Part shown: positions 26,421 through 39,510 of the stretch, piece by piece | How positions within the stretch are numbered: position 1 is the stretch's first letter | How the letters are laid out: every line of letters starts with the position of its first letter | Source of the DNA: Pterois miles | Lineage: Eukaryota > Chordata > Actinopteri > Perciformes > Scorpaenidae | NCBI GenBank assembly: GCA_947000775.1 | Contig: CAMQGK010000637.1 | Coordinates: forward strand, 12,255,501 to 12,319,500 | Direction: 5' to 3' | Length of the DNA stretch: 64,000 bases | Made by a program: the position numbers and the translations under genes | The notes under the pieces: generated by a model | What the model saw: the letters and a program-made list of their open reading frames with translations, nothing else | Told to the model about the DNA's origin: nothing | The model's database searches: none

Positions 26421-29400
26421 AAAGTAATCTAGAATGAATAATTATAGTGTACACATATTCCTGATATGCATGTACAGTACTTGGCAAATAAATCCGATTG
26501 TAAAGATTTTACTTTTCTCAGTGTGTGTACAGACTTTTCAATATGCAATGTGCCCTCTTTAATAATATAACAGAGGGAGAGATGTAGCCCCCTGCAACCA
26601 GTACACACATAATGAGTATTCATGGATGTGATGCAGCCCTGCAGTAGTTATATAGTCTGTTTCCTTTCAGAAGGAAAAATGCAGTGTAGGCTTTATGAGT
26701 TGGCAAACAACACAGTGTCTGCCTCCTCTGCTCGTCCACCAGCACACTGTGTGGTGGATCCTTAATGACAGCAGAGGCCAGAGGACAGGAAGGACTTGTG
26801 ACAATGGTGTCCTCCAACATTCACATCCTCTGTCGGGGTTTACAGATGGTCAGGCTGTGTGATACAGATCCGTCCTCCTCCTGTCTGATACCTCCTGTGT
26901 TTAATGGATGGGAACAAAGATGAGGGTGTAAATATGTTTATGTAAACCTTTTATATAAAATGTGCACCGTGTGGATGTGTGAACTACTGTGAGGAAAAAG
27001 GTGGCACCATCTTTAGAAAATAAAACATATTTTGGCTCTCCTGTATTCTGTATGAATAGTTTAGATGAGTGAATAAAAAAAGACACAATTTCAAGGCAAA
27101 TAAAGTCTTTTATTTGAAGAAAAAGTGTCATTTATTAAATTCTCCTCTATCAATATACATTGATCATCACTGGCAATTTCATTTAGCAACGTTTACATCA
27201 CATAATGACAAAACAATAATTTTATTTATAGTAATAACCGCATCCTGTTATCCTTAGAAAGATGTAGATATGAAATTAAACACAGTAGTTATTCATTGTG
27301 TTTATAGGCCTACTTAAATTGTTTTGTTGTTCATACATAAAATATAGGTAAATAAATAAACCTGAATGAATGAATGAATGAATGAATGAAGAAAAAACAT
27401 CATCATACAAAGGTGGCAAATTATTTTAAAGCACATGTCCCTGAAACTGGAGCAATATGAGGCATTTAAGCTGCTTGTTGTCTACCAGCTGTTCTTACTG
27501 GGTTGGATTAGATTAAAGTCACAACAACAATAATAAATCCTGCACTTTCGGCTGCAGCAAGTTTCCTCAAATCATCACAGTTGGAGCTTTTCATCACAGT
27601 TTGAGAGCCAGCGACCAAAACACAATCTATTGTTCCATTAGAGGAAATAAATGAGTTGCTGTGATAAAACCAAAGCAGACCTCCAGGCCCTCCTTTTCTT
27701 TCACGTCCTCTGCTCCACACGACTCTCTCTAGGTCTGAAACAAACTACTAACCAGTCCTTTCTGTGTTGTTGTTTTGGTCACATTTTGTTGAGATGAAAA
27801 TCCTTTCTCGGTCCACTTTGGAGTTGAAATTCAGTCTTGATCCGATGATAATCCACAGTAACTTCACTCGGCAGGTTTAATGAAAGTCAAAGACGTTTTC
27901 TTACTCATCTTAGCTTCTAATGCGACGTTTTCCCAACTCCTGCTCGCCCTCGCCTCTCGAGCCATGCAGCGTGTTAAAAAAAACCCTCTTGGGATGGGGA
28001 TAAAAGCTGTTCACGGATGAACTATCGCGATATTTTGCGAGCGCACCAACTTTCCTCCAGGTCTGATTAAAGAAGTGTCTCATGCTGGTGCAGAGGGATT
28101 TAAGATTTCCTCCTGTAGCCTATAAATTAACATGAGAAGCAGCTCTTCTTTTCTACTGTGTCCACTACACTAGACTGTCCACCATCTTTAATGTAAAAAT
28201 ACCTATCAACATGTTTTAATTGAATACGGATGCCCTGCTGGCTCTTAAGTCCTCCTGTTCTCATTAATAGTTCGCCTACAGCAGTAGTAGTAGTAGTAGT
28301 AGTAGTAGGGCTACTTCCTCATGTAAACATTAGTCTCCACTGAGTGGGCGTGGTCTGCTCTGCTTTTATCCAATCAGGAGCTCTAAATGAGCTCCATCTG
28401 CACTGCCTGCTCCAACAAAGCTTCTCCGCTGTTACTTATTCATGGCTGATTCACTTAGTTATTGAATTGCAAATCAAAACATGAGCATAACCCTGCAAAT
28501 CTTATTCTGTTTAAAAATATTCAGAGTCATAATAGTAACAAAAAACTGTAAAGTAGCATGTGTTCATATAGCTTTCAGACCAGATCCCAGTTTATAAAGT
28601 TTTTTTTTTTTTTTGCTGGGCAGCTCTAATTAAATATACTATGCTGCTGCTATTTCCAAATGGGGTGAAACTTCCTTTTTGCATGCCACACTGTTGAATC
28701 TGATTTGGGCTACACCCTTGTCCAATCACAGAGTCAGAGGCAAAGATAACATCTGAAGCTCCATTTGCTCCATTTGGTGCTGCAGCTGAGATTTAGACTT
28801 TTGTTATTTCCTGGTTTGATTGCCCATAGTAGCCTACATTTTCCTCATTAGGTTTATGGGTTTATTATTTTTAAAAAAAAATCCCAAATCAAATTTATTT
28901 ATATTAAAATTTTGACTTTAGCTCTTCCCACACCAGAAACAATGTTTTATTCTAGATTAAATAATTTAAGAAATAACTTATTTCCAATGCATTTTCATTT
29001 GAGTTAGTTAATTTCTATGCAAAATAATGCAAATCACATAAAACCATTTTATTAACCAATAATATTCAGCTTGTTTTGGAGGGAAAAAACACGAGTTGTT
29101 CAGTTTTCCTAGTGTTATTTTATAAAGACTCTCAATGGTGCGGTGCAGAGAGCTACAGTGGGGGAGATGAGAGAAGAAAGAGCTCACCAGGGTTAAAATG
29201 GCCGCCATCCACAGAAAGAGGTGATTTGTAGCCTATTGTTTAGTAGCTCCTAGCCCAAATCCAGAAATAAATTCACAAAAAAGATGAAATCAAGTTAAAA
29301 GCTATGCTGTTTAATGATTTGCGCGCCGAGTCGCATTCAGCTGAAACTTTCTTGGATCACTGTGGATTTAAAGTCGCTGATGATTTCATTTGATGCGCTC

Positions 29401-29499
29401 TCAAATCTGAGGATGCATCATCTCAGAAAATGTGAACACAGTAGGGTTTTTTCCCCCTTTAAACTCTCCCCCGCCATTAAAGATGGAGGCTGCTTGGTT
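26421..29499. other. Intergenic between repeats and hoxd3a flank
   Basis: No gene recognised. Simple repeats: (TGAA)n 27363-27391 and (GTA)n 28281-28309. A perfect inverted repeat GGAGCTC-TAAAT-GAGCTCC lies at 28377-28395 next to a CCAAT at 28370. No hox1 homeobox or hexapeptide found. Confidence 0.45.
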
Positions 29500-30120
29500 T
29501 GAAATGTGTTACTTGGATTTGGAATGCAAATGCTTTGTTCAGGAGGAGGAGGGATCAGCGAGGAGTCTGAAAGCGACGAGTTTTTGATTAATGAGCTTTG
29601 AAATGGCTCTCCAGGAGCAATAAAGGATGAACTGCTCTCTCTCTCCCTCTCTCTCCCTCTCTCTCACACGCACACGCACACCCATCGTTGCATCACTTCC
29701 AATGTCAAAGCATCTTTTTTTGCTTTTATGTTATTGTCACTAACCTGCTCTGCCTATCAATGCATAGACATATTTTTATGAAACATTATTTTGAAGATGT
29801 GCACCCATCAATTAGACAGCCACTGATTAGACCTATAGGAAAATGGAGCTTATTGTCTTGTCCCAGCAGATAGGAAGGCAATCATGTGGCCGAGTCTTTA
29901 AAAAAATGATAGGTGACATGTGAAAGATGCAATAAGCCCATAGACTCACCTCCCTCATACCAATGAAACATCAATAATCTGCAGAGCCTTTTATCCCGCT
30001 GAAATGCACTTTGCATTGGAAGAATAGAGCCGTCTGATGAGTTTTAGATATCCTGGTGTCTAATTATTGATTTGGACTGTATACAGTAGAGCTGTGGAGT
30101 CAATAAGCCTCCTCGGTACT
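29500..30120. promoter_or_regulatory. Possible conserved non-coding element 3' of hoxd3a
   Basis: Unique-looking sequence with TAAT cores (tttttgattaatgag, ctaattattgatttg) and gaaatgcactttgcattgga, interrupted by a CT-rich tract at 29634-29682. Position 1 kb beyond the hoxd3a transcript end is typical for Hox enhancers; inference. Confidence 0.3.
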
Positions 30121-30225
30121 GTTACCTGACAGTTTCACTGGGACGAATTAAAATAATCAGAAAACAGTGCTGCGGGGGGTTTTACAAAAATCAACAAAAT
30201 GCAATAAAAATACAAGTTTGAGCAC

Positions 30226-30231
30226 TTTATT
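30226..30231 (-). terminator. Candidate poly(A) signal of hoxd3a
   Basis: AATAAA on the minus strand, 0.9 kb beyond the hoxd3a stop codon. The AT-rich stretch 30230-31131 lacks coding potential and fits a 3' UTR. Other AATAAA variants lie nearby, so the exact site is uncertain. Confidence 0.4.
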
Positions 30232-31131
30232 TACAAAATGTTAAACACAATAAAATATAACATTTCAATATCATTAGGGTTTCATAAATTTATGGATATC
30301 CAACTGAATGGAGTAACAATGGAAGACAAATCAAAAATAGGGATGGACTACACGAAATGACATGCTGGTGTGTATAATATTTCTCGATAGTCTACGTTTT
30401 GCTTTAGGTTTTGACACAAGATTAACCATGGACATGTAGTGGTGTTTATACACTATCAGATGTCCCATTTATCCCCAGATTTACAATTAGAAATGCTCTT
30501 TTTCAACAATACACTGCGAGTCAATAGCATTTTTTTCAAACCCTGTTTTGCCAACACTTTCCAAGTGCACTGATCTGTCCAATCTTACAAAAAACCTCCA
30601 CACTTATAAATACTCGCATATAAACGATAAATAATGTGCAATACAAAAAGTAATTAAATAATAAATAGGCTATATGCTAGTACGAAAAGATTATGCAAAA
30701 TAATACAAAAATAAATAAATAGGATGCCCGTGAGGAGAATGAGATCCTACAAAACCGACGAAAATGTCCCTAAAAGTCCTTCTCTCTAAAAATGAGCTTC
30801 TAGTTTCGTGATCTACAAGACTTACCTTCAAGTAACGGCATGAAATATTCAGTCAAAACAAAATTGCGCATTGCACTTGAGAAAAACAAAGGAAAAGGAA
30901 CAACCAGGCTGCATCTGCGCATCCCCAAATATTAAACAGAAAATGGACAAAAGCTGTATTATTTAGAAAATAATTACACAATAGCATTAATAGTAATATC
31001 AATAATACTGTAATAATACACACGACTCGCTTGGAGTGTAGTTATTAGACTAGTGAGGTAATAAAAAGAGCGCAACATAATTTTGGCACACATACACACA
31101 CGCACGCGCACGCACACACAGAAACCACATA

Positions 31132-32451
31132 TTACAAATGCGTGAGTTTAGGCGCTTCCTGAATCCTTCCCTGAGACGCTTGGTGAGAGGTGAGGTCTGT
31201 GTATGTGGGATGGGGATCACAGGGTCCATGATGGTGGTTTCCTGGGATCTGAGCGGCACAGCTGTAGTCCACGCTGGTGGATGAGGGGTGGGGAAGGTGG
31301 CCGAGGTTGAACATGGGGCCCGAGGCTGGCATGGAATCAACAAAGTTCCCACCCACATAAACGGGGCTGCCTTGCAAATTGGCGTTGGCAAAGCTGCCGT
31401 TGCTCTGCATGCTGTGGTGGTCGTACTCGGAGCCCGGATACCTCTTCTGTTGCGGGATGCAGCCGCCCAAGGGCGCCGTGTAAGCGGCCAAGCCGTACAT
31501 GTTTTGCTGGGGCTTGGCGAAGGACGGGGGCGAGGGCGCGTCATAGCTGAGGCTGTTCACGTTTTGGAGCTGGCCAGAGTATCCAATGTGATTTGGGCCA
31601 CTCAGCGGTGGGCTCCTATCCGGGGAGTGTCCCAGGGGAGAGTGCGCGAGCCCTTTAGACTTCTGGTCCTTTTTGTATTTCATCCTCCTGTTCTGAAACC
31701 AGATCTTTATTTGGCGCTCGGTGAGATTCAACAGATTCGCCATTTCCACTCTCCGGGGGCGACAAAGGTAGCGGTTAAAGTGAAACTCCTTCTCCAGCTC
31801 CACAAGTTGCGCGCTGGTGTATGCAGTTCTGACCCGTTTGGAGGCTGGTCCCGGTGGGCTCTTCTCATCACTCACCTCGCCACCTGTAAAGCAACCACAG
31901 CATCATCTTAGCCTCATTTCAGCCATGTTATTATCAATCATAAGCACAAGGCCCAATCCACCCCATTCTCCCCCCTGTACACACGCACCATCATGATCTC
32001 TACCTGCACTGGTGCAGTTGTTGCTCTTCTGCTTCGAGTTCTGCCGGGTCTCCTTCATCCAGGGGAATATCTGCTTGGTGAGGGTCGGTGTGGTAGTACT
32101 GGAAGCGCTGCCAGAGGGGGACTTCTTCTTCTGGGGTGCAGAGCTGTTGGAACCGGGAGAGGATGCGGACAGTGGAGGTGCCTGCTGCTCCCCAATACTC
32201 GTGGTTTGGCTGCTGCTGTTGCTGCTTTGAGTGCTGCTTTGACGCATGCAGTCCCCGTTCAGGTCACTGTCTTTGAGGGTCGGTGGCCGGACTGCAGAGG
32301 TCTGGATGGGACACACTGAGCCCTGGTATTCATTGTCAATGCTAGACGCTGGGTAGGACTGGTGAGCGGGGCCGTAGCTGTAAGAGTCTGGTTTGGGGAA
32401 GGTGTAGCCTCCAAAAAGTCCAGAGTTATCGTAGTATGTTGCTTTCTGCAT
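31132..32451 (-). CDS. hoxd3a: Homeobox protein Hox-D3a
   Basis: Two coding exons, 32451-32004 and 31883-31132, join in phase 1 across a 120-bp intron (donor CAG|GTAGAG, acceptor TTTACAG|GT) and give 399 residues. The start MQKATYYDN is the family start. The hexapeptide IFPWMK (about residues 128-133), which contacts PBC/TALE cofactors, is followed by a serine-rich linker and an Antp-class homeodomain (about 164-223) with the recognition helix QIKIWFQNRRMKYKK. The long tail contains the blocks YGLAAYTAPL, LQGSPVYVGGNFVDSM and SVDYSCAAQIPGNHHHG and ends EAPKLTHL, which separates Hoxd3 from Hoxa3 and Hoxb3. Family role: nuclear DNA-binding regulator of anterior patterning. It is the last Hox gene at the 3' end of this cluster; no hox1 homeobox follows. 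A 5' non-coding exon is proposed at 34055-34114. The assignment to the Da copy rests on its neighbours. Confidence 0.97.
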
Positions 32452-32513
32452 TTTGTGGATTCAAAGCCAATAAGCCAGTGCAACTCTATCCAATGGCATG
32501 GGTGTTGTTTATT

Positions 32514-32524
32514 CACGTGATTGG
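32514..32524 (-). promoter_or_regulatory. E-box abutting a CCAAT box in the hoxd3a 5' region
   Basis: CACGTG (32514-32519) runs directly into ATTGG (32520-32524), about 65 nt upstream of the hoxd3a ATG. It lies within the predicted second exon of the spliced transcript, so it would serve a proximal promoter. A second CCAAT is at 32490-32494. USF-type bHLH factors and NF-Y are the usual binders of these sites; binding here is inference. Confidence 0.4.
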
Positions 32525-34054
32525 TGTTTCCCACCGTTGCTCCAGTCTGTGACCTACAAAGAGAAATACATCAGACTCATCTGGGCCCACACGAATAAGG
32601 CCTACGCTCATTAGAGTTGCAACTTCCTAGTTTGAGGGTGTGAATGCACAATAAACCCGAAGAATCACTCTGCTTGGCCCAATACTCCTGCTGCTAGCAG
32701 CTACTGCATTAGAAATTACCAACTGTCTCTAACAGTGATGCATCCCCCAGCCCCAGATTCATTTCTGGCACAAAACAGTTAAAGTTTAACTTGCGCTAAA
32801 AGGACCTACTGGGAGGCTTTAGGAGTCCCTCAGAAATAAGCTGAATCAGCATTTGACACACACGTACACACAATAGCCTTTTCACTAATCACAGGGCCTG
32901 ACAAAGCCCGTCATGCATTGTTCCCTGCAGCAGAAATATAGCCCACCAAGGCCGCGCGCATGCGTTTGGATCACATTTTTACGCACACAAGAAGCAACAT
33001 ACTCATCCACTGTTTGTTATTAATGTTAATATTCTTTAAAAATGTAGGTGATATTGGTGAGTAACTATATAGAGGGATGGGAGTTATATGATATGTTATA
33101 TAGTATGTTATTTCTTTATTCTTTACTCAGGCCATAACCATATATTTTGGCTGGTAGTTGGTCTTCTTCCTCTGATCCGTTCATACAAAAATGGACCTTT
33201 AATTATAGACAAAAATTTAATACAGAGAAAATTAATTGTATCCAATACTCTGGATATTTTTAATAGCAGCATGTGTTTCCAGAATATAACAGAGCCAGCA
33301 TGTGAACTCTAAGTTGAAACACAAATATCAAAGGGCCCTGTACTGTATGTTGGTGGCTCGAGGAGGTACAGCCCGCGCCGTGCATAACAATTGCACCTGT
33401 CAGTGTGGACCGCGGCAAAATTTATGACCGCAAATGTTATGGTTGTAAATGGCCTCAGAGAGGAATGAAAAGCAAAACAGTCCTCGAGACTCGCAGCCCT
33501 CAGAAGTGTAAAACTAAGCGTAGGAGGAAGGCAAGGGAAAGAATTTCATACTCGGCGACTTCTCCCATACAGAGGCTCGGTTTATAAGCGATGCCTCCAT
33601 TCTGGCTGAGCGCACTGAGTCTGCAGTCAAACGCCGAGGTGAAAGACTGGAGAGCTGGTTAAAAAGAGGCGATTACGCATCGGTTAAATGTGGGAATCGT
33701 GGGATGAAATGGTGAAATTCTTCCTGATTTTTAATTTGCATGTTTTTGACAAATGTTTGAGAAGAATGTGCACATAGCTAATGTAATTTTATATTTCATT
33801 TTCTTGTGGAAAAATAGTAAGTGCGCTGTTTCTGTTGGCGTCATTCTTTGCCTTTGGATATACTGGAATGGGACTCTGGCCTGCGCAAATAATTACCCGT
33901 ACAGGCAAAGTTAAAGTCATCCCTCATGTCTGTGTTCGTGATTTAAGCCTCCTGTGAAACACTGTGAGCGTTAATATGTAGCCTAATAACAAATCACCCT
34001 TTCACCTTGTTAGCGGTTGTTGTCCACTCCCTTCATTAAAGAAGTGTTACTCAC

Positions 34055-34114
34055 CGAAATCTGCGCAAATCTCTTTTATATCCCTCACGCATTCATCACT
34101 GCTCCCACCTCGAC
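34055..34114 (-). other. hoxd3a: Candidate 5' non-coding exon of hoxd3a (60 nt)
   Basis: Read on the minus strand, a pyrimidine-rich acceptor (TTTCTCTTGCAG) precedes 34114 and a strong donor (TTCG|GTGAGTAAC) follows 34055. The expected receiving acceptor is CTCTTTGTAG just before 32553, about 100 nt upstream of the hoxd3a ATG; its flanking sequence resembles that of the 34114 acceptor. The exon holds an ATG followed three codons later by TGA, so it could carry a tiny upstream ORF. It also contains TATAAAAG (34073-34080 on the plus strand as cttttata), so this stretch might act as a core promoter in some transcripts. Hox3 genes are known to have spliced 5' untranslated exons; that this is one is inference. 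Confidence 0.6.
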
Positions 34115-34473
34115 CTGCAAGAGAAATAAAACAGTTGTTTCAAGTTAAATTTCTTTTAAATTACAGTCACATATAGGCTTGAAATCCCATGCATATTATA
34201 TATAAAAATAAAGATTAACATCATCAGGCCCAATTTTCTGCACCACAAAAAAGAATACATTTAAAATTATAATAATCGCAAAAGTTAAAATTAAAAATAC
34301 TTTTTAATTCAACAATTTCTGGACATTTTTTTTTATTTTGCTTAATTTGATGACTGATTTGCCAGTCCACATATGACACTTTTTTCAAGTCTCAGCTTGA
34401 GAGAGAAAAGCCTTACATGTGCACTTTTTACACAAAGAGCAAGCCCAAATATTTAGCAGTCATAAGCTTTTTT

Positions 34474-34490
34474 AGGTGACCTTTGGGTCA
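34474..34490 (+). promoter_or_regulatory. Candidate DR5 retinoic acid response element, hoxd3a-hoxd4a spacer
   Basis: AGGTGA, five spacer bases CCTTT, then GGGTCA. One base of the first half-site departs from the RGKTCA consensus, but AGGTGA is the form I recall for the upstream half of Hox4-group response elements. It sits 0.4 kb upstream of the 60-nt hoxd3a exon and 6.6 kb downstream of hoxd4a. The same bases also read as TGACCT-TT-GGGTCA, an everted pair. Function is inference. Confidence 0.4.
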
Positions 34491-37400
34491 TTCAGCATTA
34501 AGTCAAAGTTTAATGAACAACGAGCAGTTTGACTTCAAGTAGACCCAACTCTTAAATAAATTCAAAGCACTTTTTCAGCGGGGACTGAAACGGAGGAGGC
34601 GAAGATGCTCGACAGATGGCGAGAAAGTAGAATTTAAACCTCAGGAAATATCAGTGGATTGTTTTTTTGTGTGTGAAACCACCTTTCTTTGCTACTTTTG
34701 GTTATAACTGGGAGATTTAAGATTCCTTCGGTGTGGAATATTTGTTTAAACTGGTCGATAATCGGCGCCTGAAGTGCTTTTTGAGCCCACTGGGCTACTA
34801 GTAGCAGACATGGTCCTCTTTTCAGACAGCAGTGTTTTTCGCCTACGCGCTGTTACGGTAAGTTTGGTTCACACAATGGGCCGGACTCAGTGTGGAGTGT
34901 TATTATCCCAGTTAGTCGTCTATCCTGGTTAGCCCCTCAAATTCTGCTCACAATTCACATTAAAAAGCAGCAGAGAGGCGTGTCGTTATTGGTGGAAATG
35001 TCTGTTACATGCAAGAAATAACTGCAGTTGATAATATTGTCTCTACTCGATATTTGTAGTAAAATTCAAGGTGTGTTTTTGTTGGAGAAAGCTGCTCAGA
35101 AAATGCGAAATCACCAGTTGCAGCTGTAGTGCTGCTTTTTGATGATTTCGGTAGAAATTCAACAGCTATTCTGCAAATACGCATAATCACGAGAATAAAG
35201 AAGTAGTGCGCATAAATTAAACATCAAGACATAAGATATTTAAGAGTATGTTAGCTCAATATAAAAAAATCTATTTAAATATAAAATAAATCATCTTTTT
35301 TTGTCCTTGATACACTCAGGCCTATTTTCCTAGCACCAAAGGAAAAAACATTTATATTCACGAGTTACAATTAACCGCATGCAGGTGAGGCAAAAACGCA
35401 TCCAAAATAGTAGGAAAATGAAGCATTTGCCTTTATCCTTGTTCACTATCCAGCCCGGTAATCCTTCAAAACATCCAATATGAATTCATGTATAATATAA
35501 CGTTGCAGGTTAACTAAGCCATATAGTTGAAACCACATAAATCACGGCAAACGCCACTGTGACGATAAGACAACAAATTAATGTGATTTACGATCCAAGA
35601 GTCAAAACGAAAAAGTTGCTCTCCTACTTCTTCCCTCCGAGCCGGTTTTCATCGAAATCAGCTGAAAAGCAGCTCGAGCTGTCGATAATATTCCCAGAAA
35701 AATAAAATATATATATATGAGTGTGCTTTAGAGGAGGTATCGCTGTGGACTCCATATCCGGACGGTCGCCGGTGAGAACGACATTAACAAGCATCAGCTC
35801 CCTGAGTGGAATAAATCACATATATTTCCGCGCATTATATTAACCCGTGGTTAAAGGTTGCTTTCTGCCGTGCGATTGCTTACCTGCGAATCAATTCATC
35901 ATAAAGCAGCTTCCCTCAGTCTCAGTTGCTTTCCACGCAGTCTCTAGAATAAATCCTTCACCCTTTGTCTGGAGACAATGCTGTCCTAAACCTGATCTTG
36001 CTGTTTTTCAGACATTTCCATATACCAATGGAGACAGTATTCCCGAAAGAATGGAAGGACTCGCATTCAACTACCAATAAAAAGCGAACAAGGTATCCTT
36101 ATTCCAGAAAAAAAAATCCCTGGCAATCAATCACCCATTTGAAATATACAGGAATTCAGAATTCAGAAAGGCCTGTACACATTTGGAGCTAACATTGGGA
36201 TTTTTTGGGGGTGTTTCGGAAGCTTTGTGATGACAAATAAAGGCGCTGCCTTAAGATACAAGCATATTTGTTCACGTGATTGTTCTCTTCTACAATCGAG
36301 CCTTACCTCACCAATCCATTCCGATAAAGGGTGGCGTTTATTCCCTCATCTCAACTGTGTGAAAATGTCCCACTGCCTATTTCTTTTCATCTCCTGCTGA
36401 ATTACAGCTCGCCTGCACCACGCAGTATTAAAACACACCCGTTATGGTATTGTTACGGTATTAATAACACAGATTTGAAAACTATCAGAGCAGCAGCTGC
36501 AGCAAATGTAGTGTGGAGTGTTTGCGTACCTTCGTATAATGAATTTCTGTGCATTTTTTTCTGTTTCAGCAGCTTTGAAATTCCCAGCATTTTGTAGATT
36601 TTCTCACTTGTTTTTAAAAAGAAACTCCACAATAAAGCATCCAAAGTGGACATTAAACGCACCACAGTTTAGTTTGTATAACATTATATATCTATGTCCT
36701 ATTTAGTCGCCCAACCGCGATGATACATATGCATTTTAAAAATGATTTATGAATAAAACGAGTGGGTTTTTGTCTTCCAGCTGGGTCTGGATTGTATTCA
36801 AATAAACCACATTATCATCTTTTGTTTGTTGTGTCTGCCATCACACACACAAAGAGTGAGAGAGCCACGTCTTCTCCTGCATTGTTTTCTATAAGAGAAA
36901 TATTTGTAAGAAGAAGTTTGATAACCGGTAAATAAATATACTGGAAAGGACCAGATTGGAAGAGGAAGGTTTGGAGCCGCAGAGAGCGTCGGCTGGTTCA
37001 GCGGTGGTTTATCGTTGCTGAGAAGAAGAAGCAGAAGAAGAGGAGGAAGAAGAGGAAGGGATGCAGGACTGGTAGCTTCGCAGCATATGTTCAGAGGGTA
37101 ATAAAAGTGAAAGATTTACAGTTTTCGCCCGGCCCCCCAACAGCCTCGAACTCTTTCAGGAATTACTGGGAATGATTTACAAGGAGGCAGAGCTGTCAGC
37201 CTGCTCCAAAACTTCCACCACTTCTTTTAGAAATCAAAATCAAATCATCCCCCACTAACAATAAAAAACAGCACTGATAAATAACCTATTATTCATCTTG
37301 TGGTGAAAACTTCCACCATAAATCAACATATTTCTACATAGCAATTTATAATTCTAATGCTGTTTCTTTACAAAATAAATGTTCATTTAAAAAAATTGCA

Positions 37401-39510
37401 CTAAACTGGTCTAAATGTGAATGAGACTGAATAAAGAAAGAGTGGGCCCAGTGGAGGGGCCACACTGAGCTGTGTCCGAAAGAGCATTTATTCAGAGCGA
37501 GCACCCATAAATACATGTCACTGCCCTTTAGTTTTTACCATTCATCCTATCAATCCAGCAACATTCCCATCTCTAATACAGCTGATAAATAAAAAGAAGA
37601 CATGCATACGGCGACTACAACATGCACAATCCTGCTCAGAGCGCACACACCAAAAGGCAGCAATTTATCAAATATCACGACATTTGATATCGTCATTTAG
37701 CAGCTCGGGCAACATGAAAAATGCTGAAATATTTACCTACCCAAGCATCCATCGGTTCGGATGTGTCGCTAAAGTGCGGGGCTGTATACGGTGGCGCCGG
37801 GTATCGGATATTATTTTCTTGGGGGATCTCTTCAGTTTTCAAGTCTGATAGAGTCCTCGCGATTAATGACGACGCCGTGTTTCTAGGGGGACGTGCTGCA
37901 TTAATTATTTAGACAATCACGTGGTCGAGAATAGAGAGCGGAGTGGTATAGTCTCTGGATTATATCTCTGAATGCAGACAGCGCACTTTAATATATCTTA
38001 GGGGGGTTGTCTGGCTCGGAGAGGCTTCTGCGAAAAAACAGCTGGAAATCAAATATGGCCGGATGGAGAGCAACGACGTTGTATTCCTGCACTGGGTGCA
38101 GTGTCATTGAAAATGGCACTGCCTTTGGCTCCCATTTATTGCTGCTCAGACATGTAGGTCAGTGTGGCTACACACTGTACATTGTAGTAGGCTGCTCTGA
38201 CCTGATAATAGCTGAGGGGGGAACTGTTGTGATGCGTTTAATTTCATGTTTTAATAGCAGGAGTTCATCTCAGCTCAGGTTTGATATTAAAACGCATTTA
38301 AATAATGATAATAAAAAGCAATAGTTATCTTATCTTTACTAGTAATGTATATAAGGTAGGTTAGTGTCCAAATGTGCCAATAACACCCCTCCCCTCCCCC
38401 ACTCCTCTCATCTCTCCCCCTCTCTCTGCTCATCCTCTCTTCAGCATCTATGTGCAGATCATTTATGGCAGGATGGTGGATTGGTGGCATCACATTGTCT
38501 CAGCTTCTCTCTGAATCTATATGACACACTCGTGTCTTTTACGCATACACACACAAACACACGTGCACGCCTGGTAGGCCCGCGTGCGCTCTGCAGCGGG
38601 GATCAGACAGTGGTCACTGCTTAGTGACTGGAGATCGTCTTTCCACATGTCTGTTTATGAGCACTTGTGTTTGTATCAGGGCTGATTCTGCAGTGTGGAG
38701 GGTCGGAGGTCAGTGTAGCACCGGGTCATATTCAATAAAGGGACAGATCGTGATGCAGGAGGGGGTTTAATATAGTTTATATGTGTGTGTTAATGATATG
38801 AGGTGTAATCTGGTTTTGGACCAGGATCACCGCCTCTGAAAAAGTTTTTTTGTCAGTTTGAATCTACCAGGACAGTAAATTTCATTTGTGTTCCTATTCT
38901 GCAATAAAGACTCATGTAACTATTTACAATAAAGACTCAAGTCAAAGTCGTTTAAGAACCCAGATGTTGTTTTCATTGAATCAAATCACCTTGAAAAGCT
39001 CCACAAAGAGCTTATGAGGATGTTTTTGCGCACTCGCTCCTTTCGATAAGAGCTAATGAGTGAAAATGGAGACAAACCAGAGTTAAAAACTCGCTCTTTA
39101 ACAGTTTTTAAAGATATGTCACACTTATGGTAGACCAGTGATGTATTTATGCTCGTAAATTTCATGCTTGACAGGAGAAGAGGCTGAATTTGCCCACGCA
39201 GCGCACATTTGGTGCGTTTGTGGCTGTTTCTATGTCCATATGGCTCCACACGCTCGTTACCACTGAAGAAAAACTCTTTTCCCAACAAAAGTGGTCCGTC
39301 TGCAATTGGCGCAAAACGAATGTCACTAAATAAAACCAGAAAAGTAAGATCAAATAAAGTTTGGAGTAATAATAAAAAAATATTTAAAATACATCGGTGT
39401 GTACGGTGAAATACAATTCCTCGAAATCTAATTATCGAGCGGAGAAAATTGAATAAAAAATCACGACAAAAGTGGCCTCTGCAATCATTTAAATGCATAA
39501 TCAGTAGAAA
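34491..39510. other. hoxd3a-hoxd4a intergenic spacer
   Basis: No convincing ORF and no repeat copy that I recognise. It contains CACGTGATTG at 36273, a CCAAT at 36311, a GAAGAA-rich purine tract near 37021-37060, a CT-rich stretch at 38392-38440 and the 37.7-37.9 kb CpG-rich patch. In other vertebrates this interval carries hindbrain and spinal-cord enhancers of Hox3 and Hox4 genes; none can be named from sequence alone. Confidence 0.5.
37736..37923 (-). promoter_or_regulatory. Possible distal hoxd3a promoter and first exon
   Basis: An E-box CACGTG at 37918-37923 lies upstream (on the minus strand) of about 170 CpG-rich bases that end in the splice-donor-like string CTTGG|GTAGGTAAAT near 37741. 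The sequence is richer in CpG than its surroundings. It could be a distal first exon spliced to 34114. There is no direct evidence of transcription. Confidence 0.25.

Noticed and set aside
1..29000. mtx2 or hoxd1 exons, expected 3' of HoxD
   Set aside because: No peptide block of either protein was recognised in any frame; short exons could still be missed by eye.
31288..31911. 207-codon plus-strand frame opposite hoxd3a
   Set aside because: Antisense shadow of the hoxd3a coding exon, with no independent support.
38700..38728. GGGTCG, AGGTCA and GGGTCA half-sites
   Set aside because: Spacings (1 and 10 bp, with a poor first half) fit no strong receptor element.
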